Source: Sinohyriopsis cumingii (lineage: Eukaryota; Mollusca; Bivalvia; Unionida; Unionidae). From it: a stretch of DNA of 64,000 nucleotides. Below, piece after piece: positions 45,903 to 56,924 of the stretch (positions within the stretch are counted from its first letter, which is position 1; every line of letters starts with the position of its first letter). The translations under genes and the position numbers were made by a program. The stretch lies in contig CM068827.1 in NCBI GenBank assembly GCA_028554795.2, forward strand, positions 144,615,751 to 144,679,750, given 5' to 3'. The notes under the pieces are model-generated. The model ran no database searches, was not told the origin of the DNA, and worked only from the letters and a program-made list of their open reading frames with translations.

Positions 45903-47010
45903 GTTTCTCAAATAGTACTCATTTCAATAAAGTTTATGAATGAGCTGAACATGATCTAATTTATCATTGTGAACCAAGTTGTAGTGAATCATAACAGGTT
46001 TGTCAATAAATTCTCACCTTTAACGTGTTGCTGACCTGACAGACACGCACGTACTTGCTGTTGTTATACTCCATTCCAACACTGGTCCAGTACTCTGCCA
46101 CCTCCCCAAGACCAACGTTATTCGCCATGACGACCTCGAACGTGAAGGACATTTGGCTGGCAGCAATGTTTGTATCGTATCCATTGTTAGTAACCGTACC
46201 AAGGTAAAGGGCCGCCACCTGGAAACAATATCAACATGTTTTTTGAGGTTAACATATGTTTAAATTGTCATAATAGTAGACGAAACCAAAGTAATATCTG
46301 AAACGAAAAAGAATAAATGTTTGACAGTTTTATGCTTAACCTTCGTTGTGTATAAAGAACAAATATTTTATTATTTGGAAGCAACATGCTATTTCATTTT
46401 TTTTAAATCGACCAGTGTAAATCTCAATTTAAAAACAGTAATGTTTTTAATGATCAGGAAATAAATAGCGTTCTAGTTCTGTATATATTTGTTTATTTCT
46501 GAACCTTGAGAAACAACACGAATAAATGTTAACACGAATAAATGTTAAGTTTACATCCTACTTTCTTCGATCTCTGAAATGGCAATATCCTTGGGCCATT
46601 TATCGTCCTGTGCACACTTTTCTACCACTCTGGCTTCATTATCCCTTTGATTAATTGTTCATTTAACAATTACTGTTAAATTAAGAAGTGTAATTTCATG
46701 CTTGGAATGAATATTGCCAAACTTACCAGACTGAAGTATTCTTTTCCAGGACGGGAAACTGGGATGTCTAAAAGTACTGCCTCGCCGATGTCCAGCCTAA
46801 GATTGGAGCCCACACTGAAACTCACCACCTTCACAAAGGCGGGGACTATGTACTCATAGGACGAGATTATCTCGATGGTGACATTATTTCTGACCCCGGC
46901 GGGAAATTGGACCTTTACTGTCAGCTGGGTTTTTCCAGGGACGTTGTCATTGCGCGTGTCCACAGTTCTTGTTAAGCTCAACTTCGTGTCTCTCGGCACT
47001 GCGCTCAGCG
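45057..47010 (-). CDS. 3' end of a spliced gene, three exons, unknown family (partial)
   Basis: Seen: minus-strand exons at 47010-46727, 46218-46018 and 45152-45057 (ending in TAG). Acceptors are ttgttttag, attgtttccag and cgcttttctttcag; donors are gtaagt and gtgagaa. The last two introns are both phase 0, so the three exons read through without a break (about 193 residues). The first exon enters in phase 1, so at least one upstream exon exists but was not found. The protein is rich in alternating hydrophobic residues (QLTVKVQFPAGVRNNVTIEI; SQMSFTFEVVMANN; SKYVRVCQVSNT), as in a beta-sandwich, with candidate N-glycosylation sites such as NVT and NNS. The last 31 residues (from SPFLTYISRPWLVPYKDN) are basic and charged, and contain no membrane segment. 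Inferred: extracellular beta-rich domain of a larger protein. I cannot name the family. Frame retention across three exons with strong splice sites makes a real gene likely. Confidence 0.65.
45857..45898. repeat. (GA)n microsatellite inside the last intron of the spliced gene
   Basis: About 42 bp of GA, located between the exons at 46018-46218 and 45057-45152. Confidence 0.95.
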
Positions 47011-47014
47011 CTAA

Positions 47015-48185
47015 AACAATTGATGTTTATAGGATTTTGTATGTATGTGACAAAAAGTTCAAACTTGTATATGTTTCAGTTAGCATTGATCGACTTGTGT
47101 TTCAGTTATTAAACTCTCCCAAAACTTTCGGGATTCTTCACTTCAAAGTTGTATTTATATCGGTTAGTCACAGTCACTTGATTGGGGGGAAACTAATGTG
47201 TACACTTACCAATTGGTCACATTCACTCCGAGTTATTAAATTGGCGCTTGTGTGTGGAAGACACGAAGCAACATATACACTTGTCGCAAAATTAGAGATT
47301 CAGAATCAATAAGGTTACTTAAATGGTAGCGGATGAAAGGTGTAGAATGTCTTCTTTACAGTGGTGTACATTTTGAGTGATCGAATGCGCAAATAGTATC
47401 GGAAAATTAGATCGGAGCCATCGATGGGTCAGATTGTGACCGGCGAGAGTTAGTTTCTTGTGTTAATTGGTGAGTGTACACATTAGTTTCCCCCGGAATA
47501 AAATGCCTGTGCGATTAGCATAAATTTGTGTATCTGTAATTAAATTCTCTCAACATTTGACGAATTATTCACTTTACAGTTGAGATTGTTTATACGAATT
47601 GACATCCATAAATTCGAAAGGAGCTACTTTTCGACCGTATTAAATAATCAAACTGAACTGTAGCATTTTGTTTTAATAAATATCCTTACTTGAGTCAATA
47701 ACTATTATACTAAGGAATGACAAGTTCCTTTTTTACATTTGAAACGCTTACTGTGTTTCCTCGGTATAATAATTTTAATTGGTTAGTCAGATTTGTTGAT
47801 TAAATTAAAATATCGAAGATTGTTTTGTTGTCAGGGATACAATTCAGTGATCAATCTGACGTTACTGTTTATGTTTATGCATGACGTTATTATGTCTATG
47901 CATGACGTTATTATGGCAGCGTACACAAATGAGCAGCTTCCAGAATTAAGACCTTATAGATTTCTCCATTCTATTTAGATGATAGAGCCGAAAAGGTACA
48001 AAACGAACAATTTAATCTTGAGTTCTGATCGTCCTGGCAAATTTCATCTTCATCATTTCTGACACCAACGTCGATACAATACCAATATGTGTTTCTAAAA
48101 GTGCGAAAAACAACTTATACTAGAAAATTTCGTTATTTTTCACACTGAATTGGAAGTATCACGGTTTCTAGATATGTGTTCCGTA
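47015..48185. other. Upstream intron or flank of the spliced gene, no exon found
   Basis: AT-rich. A tatgcatgacgttattatg string occurs twice near 47875-47915. I searched the minus strand for an exon ending in a phase-1 donor and found none that convinced me. The plus-strand frame at 46875-47312 overlaps the antisense of an exon and is a shadow. Confidence 0.4.
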
Positions 48186-48191
48186 TTGATT

Positions 48192-48327
48192 GTTCATTAA
48201 GTAACACAACAACTGAAAACTCATTGTTCATTAAGTAACACAACAACTGAAAACTCATTGTTCATTAAGTAACACAACAACTGAAAACTCATTGTTCATT
48301 AAGTAACACAACAACTGAAAACTCATT
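48192..48327 (+). repeat. Tandem repeat, 34-bp unit, four nearly perfect copies
   Basis: Unit gttcattaagtaacacaaca plus actgaaaactcatt. All four copies are essentially identical, so the array is young. Confidence 0.95.
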
Positions 48328-48644
48328 TGAACTTCTGATAACAGAAAATAATGAAATTGGAGCGCACGGCGTCTGTGTACTCGTAGTACGAGTTAGGTTT
48401 CTCGGCGTTATCAACCTAAAGATATGGGTAAAATAACATTTAATAAGCAATATTGCATTTACACAGGTATATATTTAATTGTAAGATGTGTACAGTACTT
48501 CTACATTCCATGTACAAATGGTATGTTTGCTCTCTTTTAATTGTAAAGCATTATTTTCTTTTATTTTTAATTTCGTTATTTTGACTTCACATAAAACTGA
48601 AATGTACCAAGACTTTCCGAGTGATTCGTGATTTTGGGGTTTTT

Positions 48645-48675
<31 letters not shown>

Positions 48676-48776
48676 TGCTTTTGAAAGCTGGCTTGAAGTT
48701 TTTTTCTCTTGAAAATATTTATTTTCTTGAGCAAAACATACTTTTGTAAGTCAAGAATCATTCTGTTCTGGCTGCA

Positions 48777-48819
<43 letters not shown>

Positions 48820-49559
48820 AGAGATTTTTCCGGTATGTTGTGTGATCAGAAACAGGCCAGGAATAAAGTTAGTATTTCTGGTGTCGATGTCGGCATGAAT
48901 CAAATCATACACATGCAGCAATACCCAGTCTAATAGAATGCATCACGAAAGCGATTCAGCTGTAGATAGATACCCAAAACTGTTGGGAATCGCTATCTAG
49001 GAAAGGCTACGTAAGCAATCACCTTGGAGGCAACGACATATATTTTTGAACATCATTAATATGCAGAAAGTTCTCTGGGTATAGCCTGACACATGAACCG
49101 GGAATATTATTCCCATGTGGGATTTACTACTGAAATATTTAAGGAAATGCAGCTTGCCAAGCACAGATGACAAATTCGGTATTGATATTTCTTGTTGAAA
49201 TTACCGATAGGATATAGTTTGGAGACAAATTCGAAGGACAACCGCTTTAATACTGCATTCTTCACTGAAGCATTGCAGACATAAATGCACATGTTAAGTT
49301 ATGGAAATTTTAAGATAGCCGGAAAGGTTACTTAAACTTGTTTCGAACAAAATCCAAATGAAACAGATATTTTAACCTTTGCTGAACTGATCTGAAATAA
49401 TTGAAGGTAGAGCACAGAAGAATAAATCCTAAAGATCAAAGTGAAATGATCATGAAACAGCCGAAATCGTTATCAGTTGTACTTCGAACAAACAAATAAG
49501 ACTTTCATAGACCAAAGCTGAGCAATGATATTGCTGGACTACTGAAGTATAAAGAATGG

Positions 49560-49792
49560 TTGTTGTTATTGTTGTTGTGGGTTCAACGCTATTTTTCAGC
49601 AGATGGCGGCTAGTATATCTGTTGGTGGAAGAACCCGTTAAAATTCAGGGAAGAACCACAGACGCACGGGAAGCTACGACAAGCTTTCAAAATACCCACT
49701 CTGGCCGAGAATCGAACTAAGCAGAGAGAGAGGTGAAATGTCAGTGATCTGTAAAGGCGAGCGCCTTAGACCAATCGGCCAGCCGGGGTCCC
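49560..49792 (-). repeat. tRNA-headed SINE, family B (copy 3, inside duplicate 1)
   Basis: Reverse complement of the family B body: gttgttgtgggttcaacgct at the tail end, tctgttggtggaagaaccc in the body and ggccagccggggtcc at the head. The homologous copy is at 54039-54274. Confidence 0.8.
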
Positions 49793-50028
49793 TAAAAAAG
49801 AATGGTAAAAAATGGTTCAATCCACAGACGTAATCCTTATCTGAGACATCTTTTTAAAATACGTTTTGAATGTTTACGTGAATATTGTTATTATTATTAG
49901 AATTAGTAGTATCGTTATTATTACTGTTATTTCAGAATATTTCAGCACATTCTTATGACATGTTTAATTTACTACATTTCAACGCTTGATTATACTTAGA
50001 TATAATTTTTTCAATACATATTATTATT

Positions 50029-50275
50029 GCTACTCTTGTGTGCTTAACGACATTATTGAGCACATCACAGGGTACAGACGGATGCCAGTAAAACTGGTGG
50101 AGGAAGAACACGGAAAATCTCTTGGAAGAACCACCGACTCACTGGAACCTATTGGCAAGCTTTTTTGCATACCCACCTTGGCCGAGCCCGAAACTCTAAC
50201 CCACGAGGAAAGAGATGAGTTGGCCGTGTTCGGTAATGGACAGCACTTTGGAACTCTCGGTCATCCGGGGCACCA
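50029..50275 (-). repeat. Older SINE related to family B (copy in duplicate 1)
   Basis: The minus strand shows head ggtgccccggatgaccgaga, body agcttgccaataggttccag and ggtggttcttcc, and tail gtcgttaagcacac. These are the family B blocks, in order, with many differences. It is an older or sister subfamily, duplicated at 54523-54762. Confidence 0.65.
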
Positions 50276-51206
50276 ATACTCTATTGTATTTTCTTATTAT
50301 ACTGGATTTGTTTAACAACGCGTTGTGCTTTGTTTCGGCCATTTATGGTAATGGTTGCAATGAGCTATGTCAGTTTGTTTTATGCATGTGATCATTTTAT
50401 GCCAAAGGAGGTCTTGAGTTATGCCTTTAATCTCCGGATCCCGTTTCACCGTGCCTATAGGTTGAAATTATTTCAGAAGCTCGTCGTCTTTCGTTTCGAC
50501 CTAGAGGCTTAAATAGGGTGTGGGGAAAAATGAGGCGGATATTGATGAAATCTCAGTTACAAAGTTAATAAAGACTAAGCAATATTTTGTATTATCAGTT
50601 ATAAAGAAACATTCTTATTCATTCTTTCTTTTCATATGCTATACACTGAACTTCATTTGTGTATAAATAATTATTCTTGTGTTTTAAAATGTAATAAAAA
50701 GAAATAAAAACTGTTTTATGGACATGTTAATATAGATTTAAAATAGAGCTAATAGAATATTACGCATATATTTAAGTCCCTGCATCATGGCATAACAATT
50801 GCTCCTATGGCTGACATGTTGCTCCAGATTTGGCGAATTTCATGGCGCAAAACAAATGTTTTCAAGGGAGGCCCTGGTTAAATAAATCTAAAACTTCGAT
50901 ACTCCATAGCAGTGCTGTAAACAAAGTAAGAACATATGAGAATCACTTTTGGTACGTTTTCGTACTAGACAATAAATATGGAGGACGAATAACTAAAACT
51001 TAAACAGAATCATACCAAAAAATACTCAGAGATTCGTTGAAAAGAAACGTACACTAATCCGATTTAATGGTGGAAACAATTACGATTTGTATAAAGTTGT
51101 CAATGACAGTCAATAAATTATTCGAAGTTTATTAGTAGAAAATTGCGACAATTTGGTCCTGTGGACCTTCAATGAGGCTTAACAATCCGACTTGTTAAAA
51201 CTCGAG

Positions 51207-51466
51207 TAGCAGAGAGGGCGAACAGACCTTTTGCTGAAACGTAACTTTGGAAACTAAAAACCCCATACGAAAACAATTAAAAAAGGTCACCGACGCTAAC
51301 CCAAAGTATCTAACTTTACCGAGAGTTTCTCTCCAAGAGTCTCTCACGGGCGTTATTTTGTTTTGTTACTTTATTTTTGTCGTTTGTTTCTTCTAAATTT
51401 TGTATGCGCGTTTTCGTTTACCCATATGACGTCTCACTGAGGTCGTGCCCTCTCTGCTGCTATAAT
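51207..51466. mobile_element. Small inverted-repeat element (MITE-like), ~260 bp
   Basis: The left end agcagagagggcgaacagac and the right end ggtcgtgccctctctgct are inverted copies over about 12-17 bases. The interior is non-coding. Known: miniature inverted-repeat elements have this size and layout. It starts only a few bases after the end of direct repeat copy 1, so its insertion, or recombination around it, may mark the junction. The target-site duplication is not clear. Confidence 0.5.
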
Positions 51467-51479
51467 TAGATCATTATTA

Positions 51480-52860
51480 TATCAATAAAGGCACCAGGTG
51501 TTGAATCTTACACAGCTAGATTAGTTCGAGAAAGATTAGAAGCAATCAAAATGTTTGTGCCTATTCGTGTTTCTCTTAGACAAAAACTTCAAGAACGTCA
51601 AGAATCACAAGTTGAATTTGCAGAGGGTACAGCACAATTATTTAAGCCTATTACAAAGATTTCTGAAAAAATGCTGAACAAACTGCAAAGATAGCAAAAG
51701 GAACTAAACAAACAAGAGATATTTTGAAAGATCTTCCAGATGGAATACCTGCTGCTCAACCTCCCCCCCCCATGGAGGAAGAAATACTTGAAGGTATTGG
51801 AAAAGTTCGTACTGAAATAGCCGATGTAAAAAAAGATCTTTCACCTAAACCTGAAGTAAGGAAAGAAAATGTTGCATTAATTAAAAAAATTAAAAAAGGT
51901 GTTATTGAAGAACTTATAAAAATTGAAGAGGAAGCTTTATCTCGTGTTGCATTTGATAGTTATTTTCGAAGGTCAGAAATTTTAAAACCTAAGTATGCTA
52001 ACATAAATACTAATAGTTATTTAAATGGCTATATCGTGTGTATTATAACAAACCCCAAGCTAGAAGTTATGATAAAGTGTATAATAAATATGATAAAGTA
52101 TAATATAAATCCATTGACGACATAAATTAATTTTATTTGGAGTCACATCTTCAACAACAACAGCAACTAAAATCTCGCCAGCAAGAACCTTCCCATTAAC
52201 TTTCTCCACCGCAGCAACAAATAGAACGACAAAAACAACTACAATCTCCTCAACAACAATTACCAGAACTAATTGATGTTAGGAATAAATTTACGTCTAA
52301 AGATATTAGGGGCATCACAAATTTGCCACGTGAAAAGGTAGTAGATATTGCTGCACGTGGAAATCGTCAACTAGAAAAATATGTAAAATCTGAATATCTT
52401 CTTCATTGGAATAATGATTATGATTGGATTAAAGATGTATATTTCATATATATTAACAGACCTGCAGAAGATAATGACCCGCATTTTCGTGATTTTAAAC
52501 GTGATGTCGAACTAAAAAGGAGTGAAAAAGAAGAAGCATTTCGTGACTTATATAGCCCAGGCACTACTGGAAGTAGCTTTTCTGTTCAAGGAAGCGGTCT
52601 TATTGCTTGTCCTGACAGTTTTCTTTCTGACGTAGATAGATTAGAAGTTCCGATTGGAGGAAAACGTACTGGAAATAATTCGCCGGAAATAATTAATGAA
52701 ATATTTGATATTTGTCGAAGATTCTTTACTGGCGGTATTATTGATATCAACGTTTATACTTCTCTCATTGATGAAATTGCTGATGATTATCGACTAAAAA
52801 CAACTAATTAATCAGTATGTAATTAAAAAATGATTATACACAATGCACAACGTGGACCTG
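51480..52860 (+). mobile_element. Unidentified coding remnant, probably from a virus-like element
   Basis: Seen: protein-like plus-strand coding across about 1.35 kb. A first part reads VESYTARLVRERLEAIKMFV near 51.5 kb. A middle part has a proline run (AAQPPPPMEEEILEGIGKV) and a charged helical stretch near 51.8 kb. A glutamine-rich stretch follows near 52.2 kb. A final block of about 160 residues at 52323-52811 has DYDWIKDVYFIYINRP, YSPGTTGSSFSVQGSGLIAC and GNNSPEIINEIFDICRRFF. Codons are strongly A/T-ending. The AGN(N/T)-xx-NE-x(6)-L/F pattern near the end reminds me of uncharacterised Polinton- or adintovirus-associated proteins, but this is a low-confidence recollection. No polymerase, integrase, ATPase or capsid motif is seen. 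It is broken in a few places and is a fossil; the good codon structure suggests a fairly recent one. Confidence 0.45.
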
Positions 52861-53224
52861 TAATGGTCAGGGTAGTAAACGCACGATTGCCAACCTATTG
52901 CAATATTGCATTTACACAGGTATATATTTAATTGTAAGATGTGTACAGTACTTCTACATTCCATGTACAAATGGTATGTTTCCTCTCTTTTAATTGCAAA
53001 GCATTATTTTCTTTTATTTTTAATTTCGTTATTTTGACTTCACATAAAACTGAAATGTACCAAGACTTTCCGAGTGATTCGTGATTTTGAATATCGTATG
53101 TTTTCTTCTTTTTCTTCTTCTTCTTCTTCTTTTTTTGAAAGGTGGCTTGAAGGTTTGCTCTTTAAAATATTTATTTTCTTGAGTAAAATATACTCTTTTA
53201 AGTCAAGAATCATAATGTTCTGAC

Positions 53225-53227
<3 letters not shown>

Positions 53228-53288
<61 letters not shown>
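53228..53288. repeat. (GT)n(GA)n compound microsatellite
   Basis: GT run followed by GA run. Copy 1 of the direct repeat has only a GA run at the matching place. Confidence 0.95.
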
Positions 53289-53292
<4 letters not shown>

Positions 53293-54038
53293 ACCGGTAT
53301 GTTCTGTGATCAGAAAACAGGCCACGAATAAAGTTAGCATTCCTGGTGTCGATGTCGGCATGAATCAAATCATACACATGCAGCAATACCCAGTCCAAGA
53401 GACTGTGTCACGAAAGCAATTCAGCTGTAGATAGACACCCAAAACTGTTACGAATCGCTATCTAGGAAAGGCTACGTAAACAATCACCTTGGAGGCAAAG
53501 ACATATTTTTGAACATGGTTAATATGAAGAAAGTTCTCTGGGTGTGCTGCTGTCATATCAATGGAGCCTGGCACAGGAACCGGGAATATTATTCCCATGG
53601 GGGATTTACTACTGAAATATTTAAGGAAATGGAGCTTGCCAAGCACAGATGACAAATTCGGTATTGATTTTTCTTGTTGGAATTACCGATAGGATATAGT
53701 TTGGGGACAAATTCGAAGGACAACCAATTTAATACTGCATTCTTCACTGAAGCATTGCAGACATAAATGCACATATTAAGTTATGGAAATTTTAAGATAG
53801 CCGGAAAGGTTACATAAACTCGTTTCGAACAAATTCCAAATGAAACAGATATTTTAATCTTTGCTGAACTGATCTGAAATAACTGAAGGTAGAGAAGAGA
53901 CGAATAAATCCCAAAGATTAAAGTTAAATGATCATGCAACAGCCGAAATCGTTATCAGTGTACTGCGAACAAAAAAATAAGACTTTCATAGACCAAAGCT
54001 GAGCAATGATATTGCTGGACTACTGAAGTATAAAGAAT

Positions 54039-54274
54039 GGTTGTTGTTATTGTTGTTGTGGGTTTAACGCTATTTTTCAGCACATGCCGGCTAGTATATC
54101 TGTTGGTGGTAGAACCCGTTAAAATCCCGGGAAGAACCATCGACCCACGGGAAGCTACAGCAAGCTTTCAAACATACCCACGCTGGCCGAGACTCAAACC
54201 CAAACAGAGAGAGGTGAAATGTCAGTGATCTGTAAAGGCGTGCGCCTTAGACCAATCAGCCACCCGGGGTCTCT
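54039..54274 (-). repeat. tRNA-headed SINE, family B (copy 4, inside duplicate 2)
   Basis: Same position within the duplicate as 49560-49792. It shares tail, body and head blocks, for example ggtttaacgctatttttcag. Confidence 0.8.
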
Positions 54275-54522
54275 ATAAAAAGGATGGTAAAAAATGGTTC
54301 AATCCACAGACGTAATCCTTATCTGAGACATCTTTTTAAAATACTTTTTGAATGTTTACGTGAATATTGTTATTATTATTAGTATTAGTAGTAGTAGTAT
54401 CAAAAATTATTATTATTTCAGGATATTTCAGTACATTCTCATAACATGTTTAATTTACTACATTTCAACGCTTGATTATACTTAGATATAATTTTTTCAA
54501 TACATATTATTATTGCTATTGT

Positions 54523-54762
54523 TGTGTGCTTAACGACATTATTGAACACATGACAGGGTATAGACGGATGCCAGTAAAACTGGTGGAGGAAGAACCCGGA
54601 AAATCTTTTGGAAGAACCACCGACTCACTGGAACCTATTGGCAAGCTTTCTCGCAGACCCACCTAGGCCGAGCCCGAGACTCTAACCCGCGAGAAAAGAG
54701 ATGAGATGGAGTGTTCGATAATGGAGGGCACTTTAGAACACTCGGTCTTCCGGGGCACCAAT
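54523..54762 (-). repeat. Older SINE related to family B (copy in duplicate 2)
   Basis: Homologue of 50029-50275, with the same block order and similar divergence from family B. Confidence 0.65.
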
Positions 54763-56461
54763 ACACTAATGTATTTTTTTATTACTGGATTTGTTTAGCA
54801 ACGCGTTGTGCTTTGTTTCGGCCATTTATGGTAATGGTTGCAATGAGCTATGTCAGTTTGTTTTATACATGTGATCATTTTATGTCCAATGGGATCTTCA
54901 GGTATGCCTTAAATCTCCGGATCCCGTTTCACCGTGCCTATAGGTTGAAATTATTTCAGAACCTCATCTTTCGTTTCGACATAGAGGCTTTAATAGGGTC
55001 TGGGGGAAAATGAGGCGGATATTGATGAAATCTCAGTTACAAAGTTAATAAAGATTAAGCAGTATTTTGTATTGTCAGTTAGAAGGAAAAATGAAGTCTC
55101 AGTGACATTGTTCATAAAGACTAAGCAGTATTTTGTATTATCATTTATAAGAAACATTTTTATTTATTCTTGCTTTTCATATGCTATACATTGAACTTCA
55201 CTTGTGTATAATGGTATAGTTATATTTATTAATAATTATTCCTGTGCTTTAAAATGTAGTAAAAACATATAAAAACTGTTTTATTGACATGTTTCTATAG
55301 ATTTAAAATAGAGCTAATAGAATATTACGCATATATTTAAGTCCCTGCATCATGGCATAAAAATTGCTCCTTTGGCTTACATGTTGCTCCAGATTTGGCG
55401 AATTTCATGGCGCAAAACAAATGTTTTCAAGGGAGGTCCTGGTTAAATAAATCTAAAACTTTGATATTCCATAGCAGTGCCATAAACAAAGTAAGAAAAT
55501 ATGAGAATCACCTTTGGTACGTTTTCGTACTAGAAAATAACTATGGAGGACGAATAACTAAAATTTAAACAGAATCATACCAAAAAAGCCTCAGAGATTC
55601 CTTGAAAAGAAATGTACACTAATGCGATTTAATGGTGGAAACAATTACGATTTGTATAATTTGTCAATGACATTCAATCCATATTCGAAGTTTATTAGTA
55701 GAAAATTGCTACGATTTGGTCCTGTGGAACTTCATTGAGGCTTAACAATCCGACTTGTTAAACTGTTAACTCGGGAAGGTGAGTAAGTGATTATAAAAAC
55801 TATTACTTCGTAATAAATCGAGTTGAAATAAATTATATTACGTTGACCTGACAATTTACATACTTGATCTAGATATGAAATAAGTGAAAGTACATGATGG
55901 CTTTTGAATAGGTTTCAATTTTCATCATTGCGCATAAATATATACGTATCAACCACCCAGAGAAAGCTAATATACAGATACAGGGTACATAATTTGTAGT
56001 CTGTACTCAGCGGGTAAACGGCAGTCATCGCCTTGCCTTCACGCACCAGTCCACATTCCATCACGACTAAGGACATAAAATTTTGCCACAAAGTCGGTGG
56101 TGTATGCACTCGTGCGTAGCTAACACACTCGGATGTCCATCTAGTAATTAATTCTCATCTCTCTACACAGACATTCTGGATTCCTGTTAAAGAAATCAAG
56201 ACATAGATGATTAATTATATAGAATTACAAATATACACCCAACAGAGCGGATAGTGCTATCCCTGGATTCTAAAGGAGAGCGTTTGATAATACTAGACAG
56301 AATTAATATTTGATACAAATCATACATGTTATAGAACTCTCTAGCATGTATGATAGTAGTCTTAATATTAAATATGAATTCCGCCTAATATTAACGAGCA
56401 TTCTCCCATTCTCCTGTAGAGTCCAGGGGTAGCAGTTTCTGCTCTGTTTGGTGTAGATTTG

Positions 56462-56465
<4 letters not shown>

Positions 56466-56554
<89 letters not shown>
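56466..56554. repeat. (TC)n(TA)n compound microsatellite
   Basis: About 40 bp of TC followed by about 50 bp of TA. Confidence 0.95.
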
Positions 56555-56558
<4 letters not shown>

Positions 56559-56825
56559 CTGCTATAATTTTCAAAGTATCTTTTTCTATGTGAAATGTGA
56601 AACGTACATGCAATACTTTATTGTTAAAAACAACAACAATCAAACACTATGCAGCAAATTTCCTTTTGAATGTTAAACTAATCAACAACATATATAACCC
56701 ATACTTTCCAGAGGAACAGTTTCTTTTCAAATTCCATACTCTGCATTGGATGCTGTTACAAAGTCAGTATTCAAAGAATTAAGACTGAAAATTGGTACTC
56801 ACAGACGAAGATAAACATTTCAACT

Positions 56826-56891
56826 ACACACACAACACCCGCACGCACACACGCACGCACGCATGCACACACACATACATACATGCATACA

Positions 56892-56922
<31 letters not shown>
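56826..56922. repeat. (CA)n/(CATA)n microsatellite
   Basis: cacacacgcacg units followed by a regular (catacata)n run. It generates T/H and C/V open frames on the two strands. Confidence 0.95.

Positions 56923-56924
<2 letters not shown>

Larger units (their letters stand above)
48447..51200 (+). repeat. Long direct repeat, copy 1 (~2.75 kb)
   Basis: From gcaatattgcatttacacag to cgacttgttaaa, this matches 52900-55762 in order and orientation, with roughly 90-95 percent identity by eye and several short indels. It contains a GA microsatellite at 48780-48816, a TTC run, a family B SINE (minus) and an older related SINE (minus). The SINEs sit at matching places in both copies, so they were present before the duplication. 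I find no genes of its own. A lightly conserved stretch near 49.0-49.3 kb is open on the minus strand in both copies but has no recognised motif. Confidence 0.9.
52900..55762 (+). repeat. Long direct repeat, copy 2 (~2.86 kb)
   Basis: Partner of 48447-51200. It differs by a GT microsatellite added before the GA run (53228-53288), about 20 extra bases near 53552 (attgatatgacagcagca), and an extra ~65-bp internal duplication near 55085-55150 in which the taagcagtattttgtatt block appears twice. The start-to-start offset to copy 1 is about 4.45 kb. Confidence 0.9.

Noticed and set aside
46875-47312. Plus-strand open frame of 145 codons
   Set aside because: Overlaps the antisense of a well-supported exon and has no recognisable domain.
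48447-55762. The two 2.8 kb direct repeats as LTRs of one retroelement
   Set aside because: They contain SINEs and microsatellites, lack TG...CA ends and a primer-binding site, and the interval between them has no reverse transcriptase or integrase. Segmental duplication fits better.
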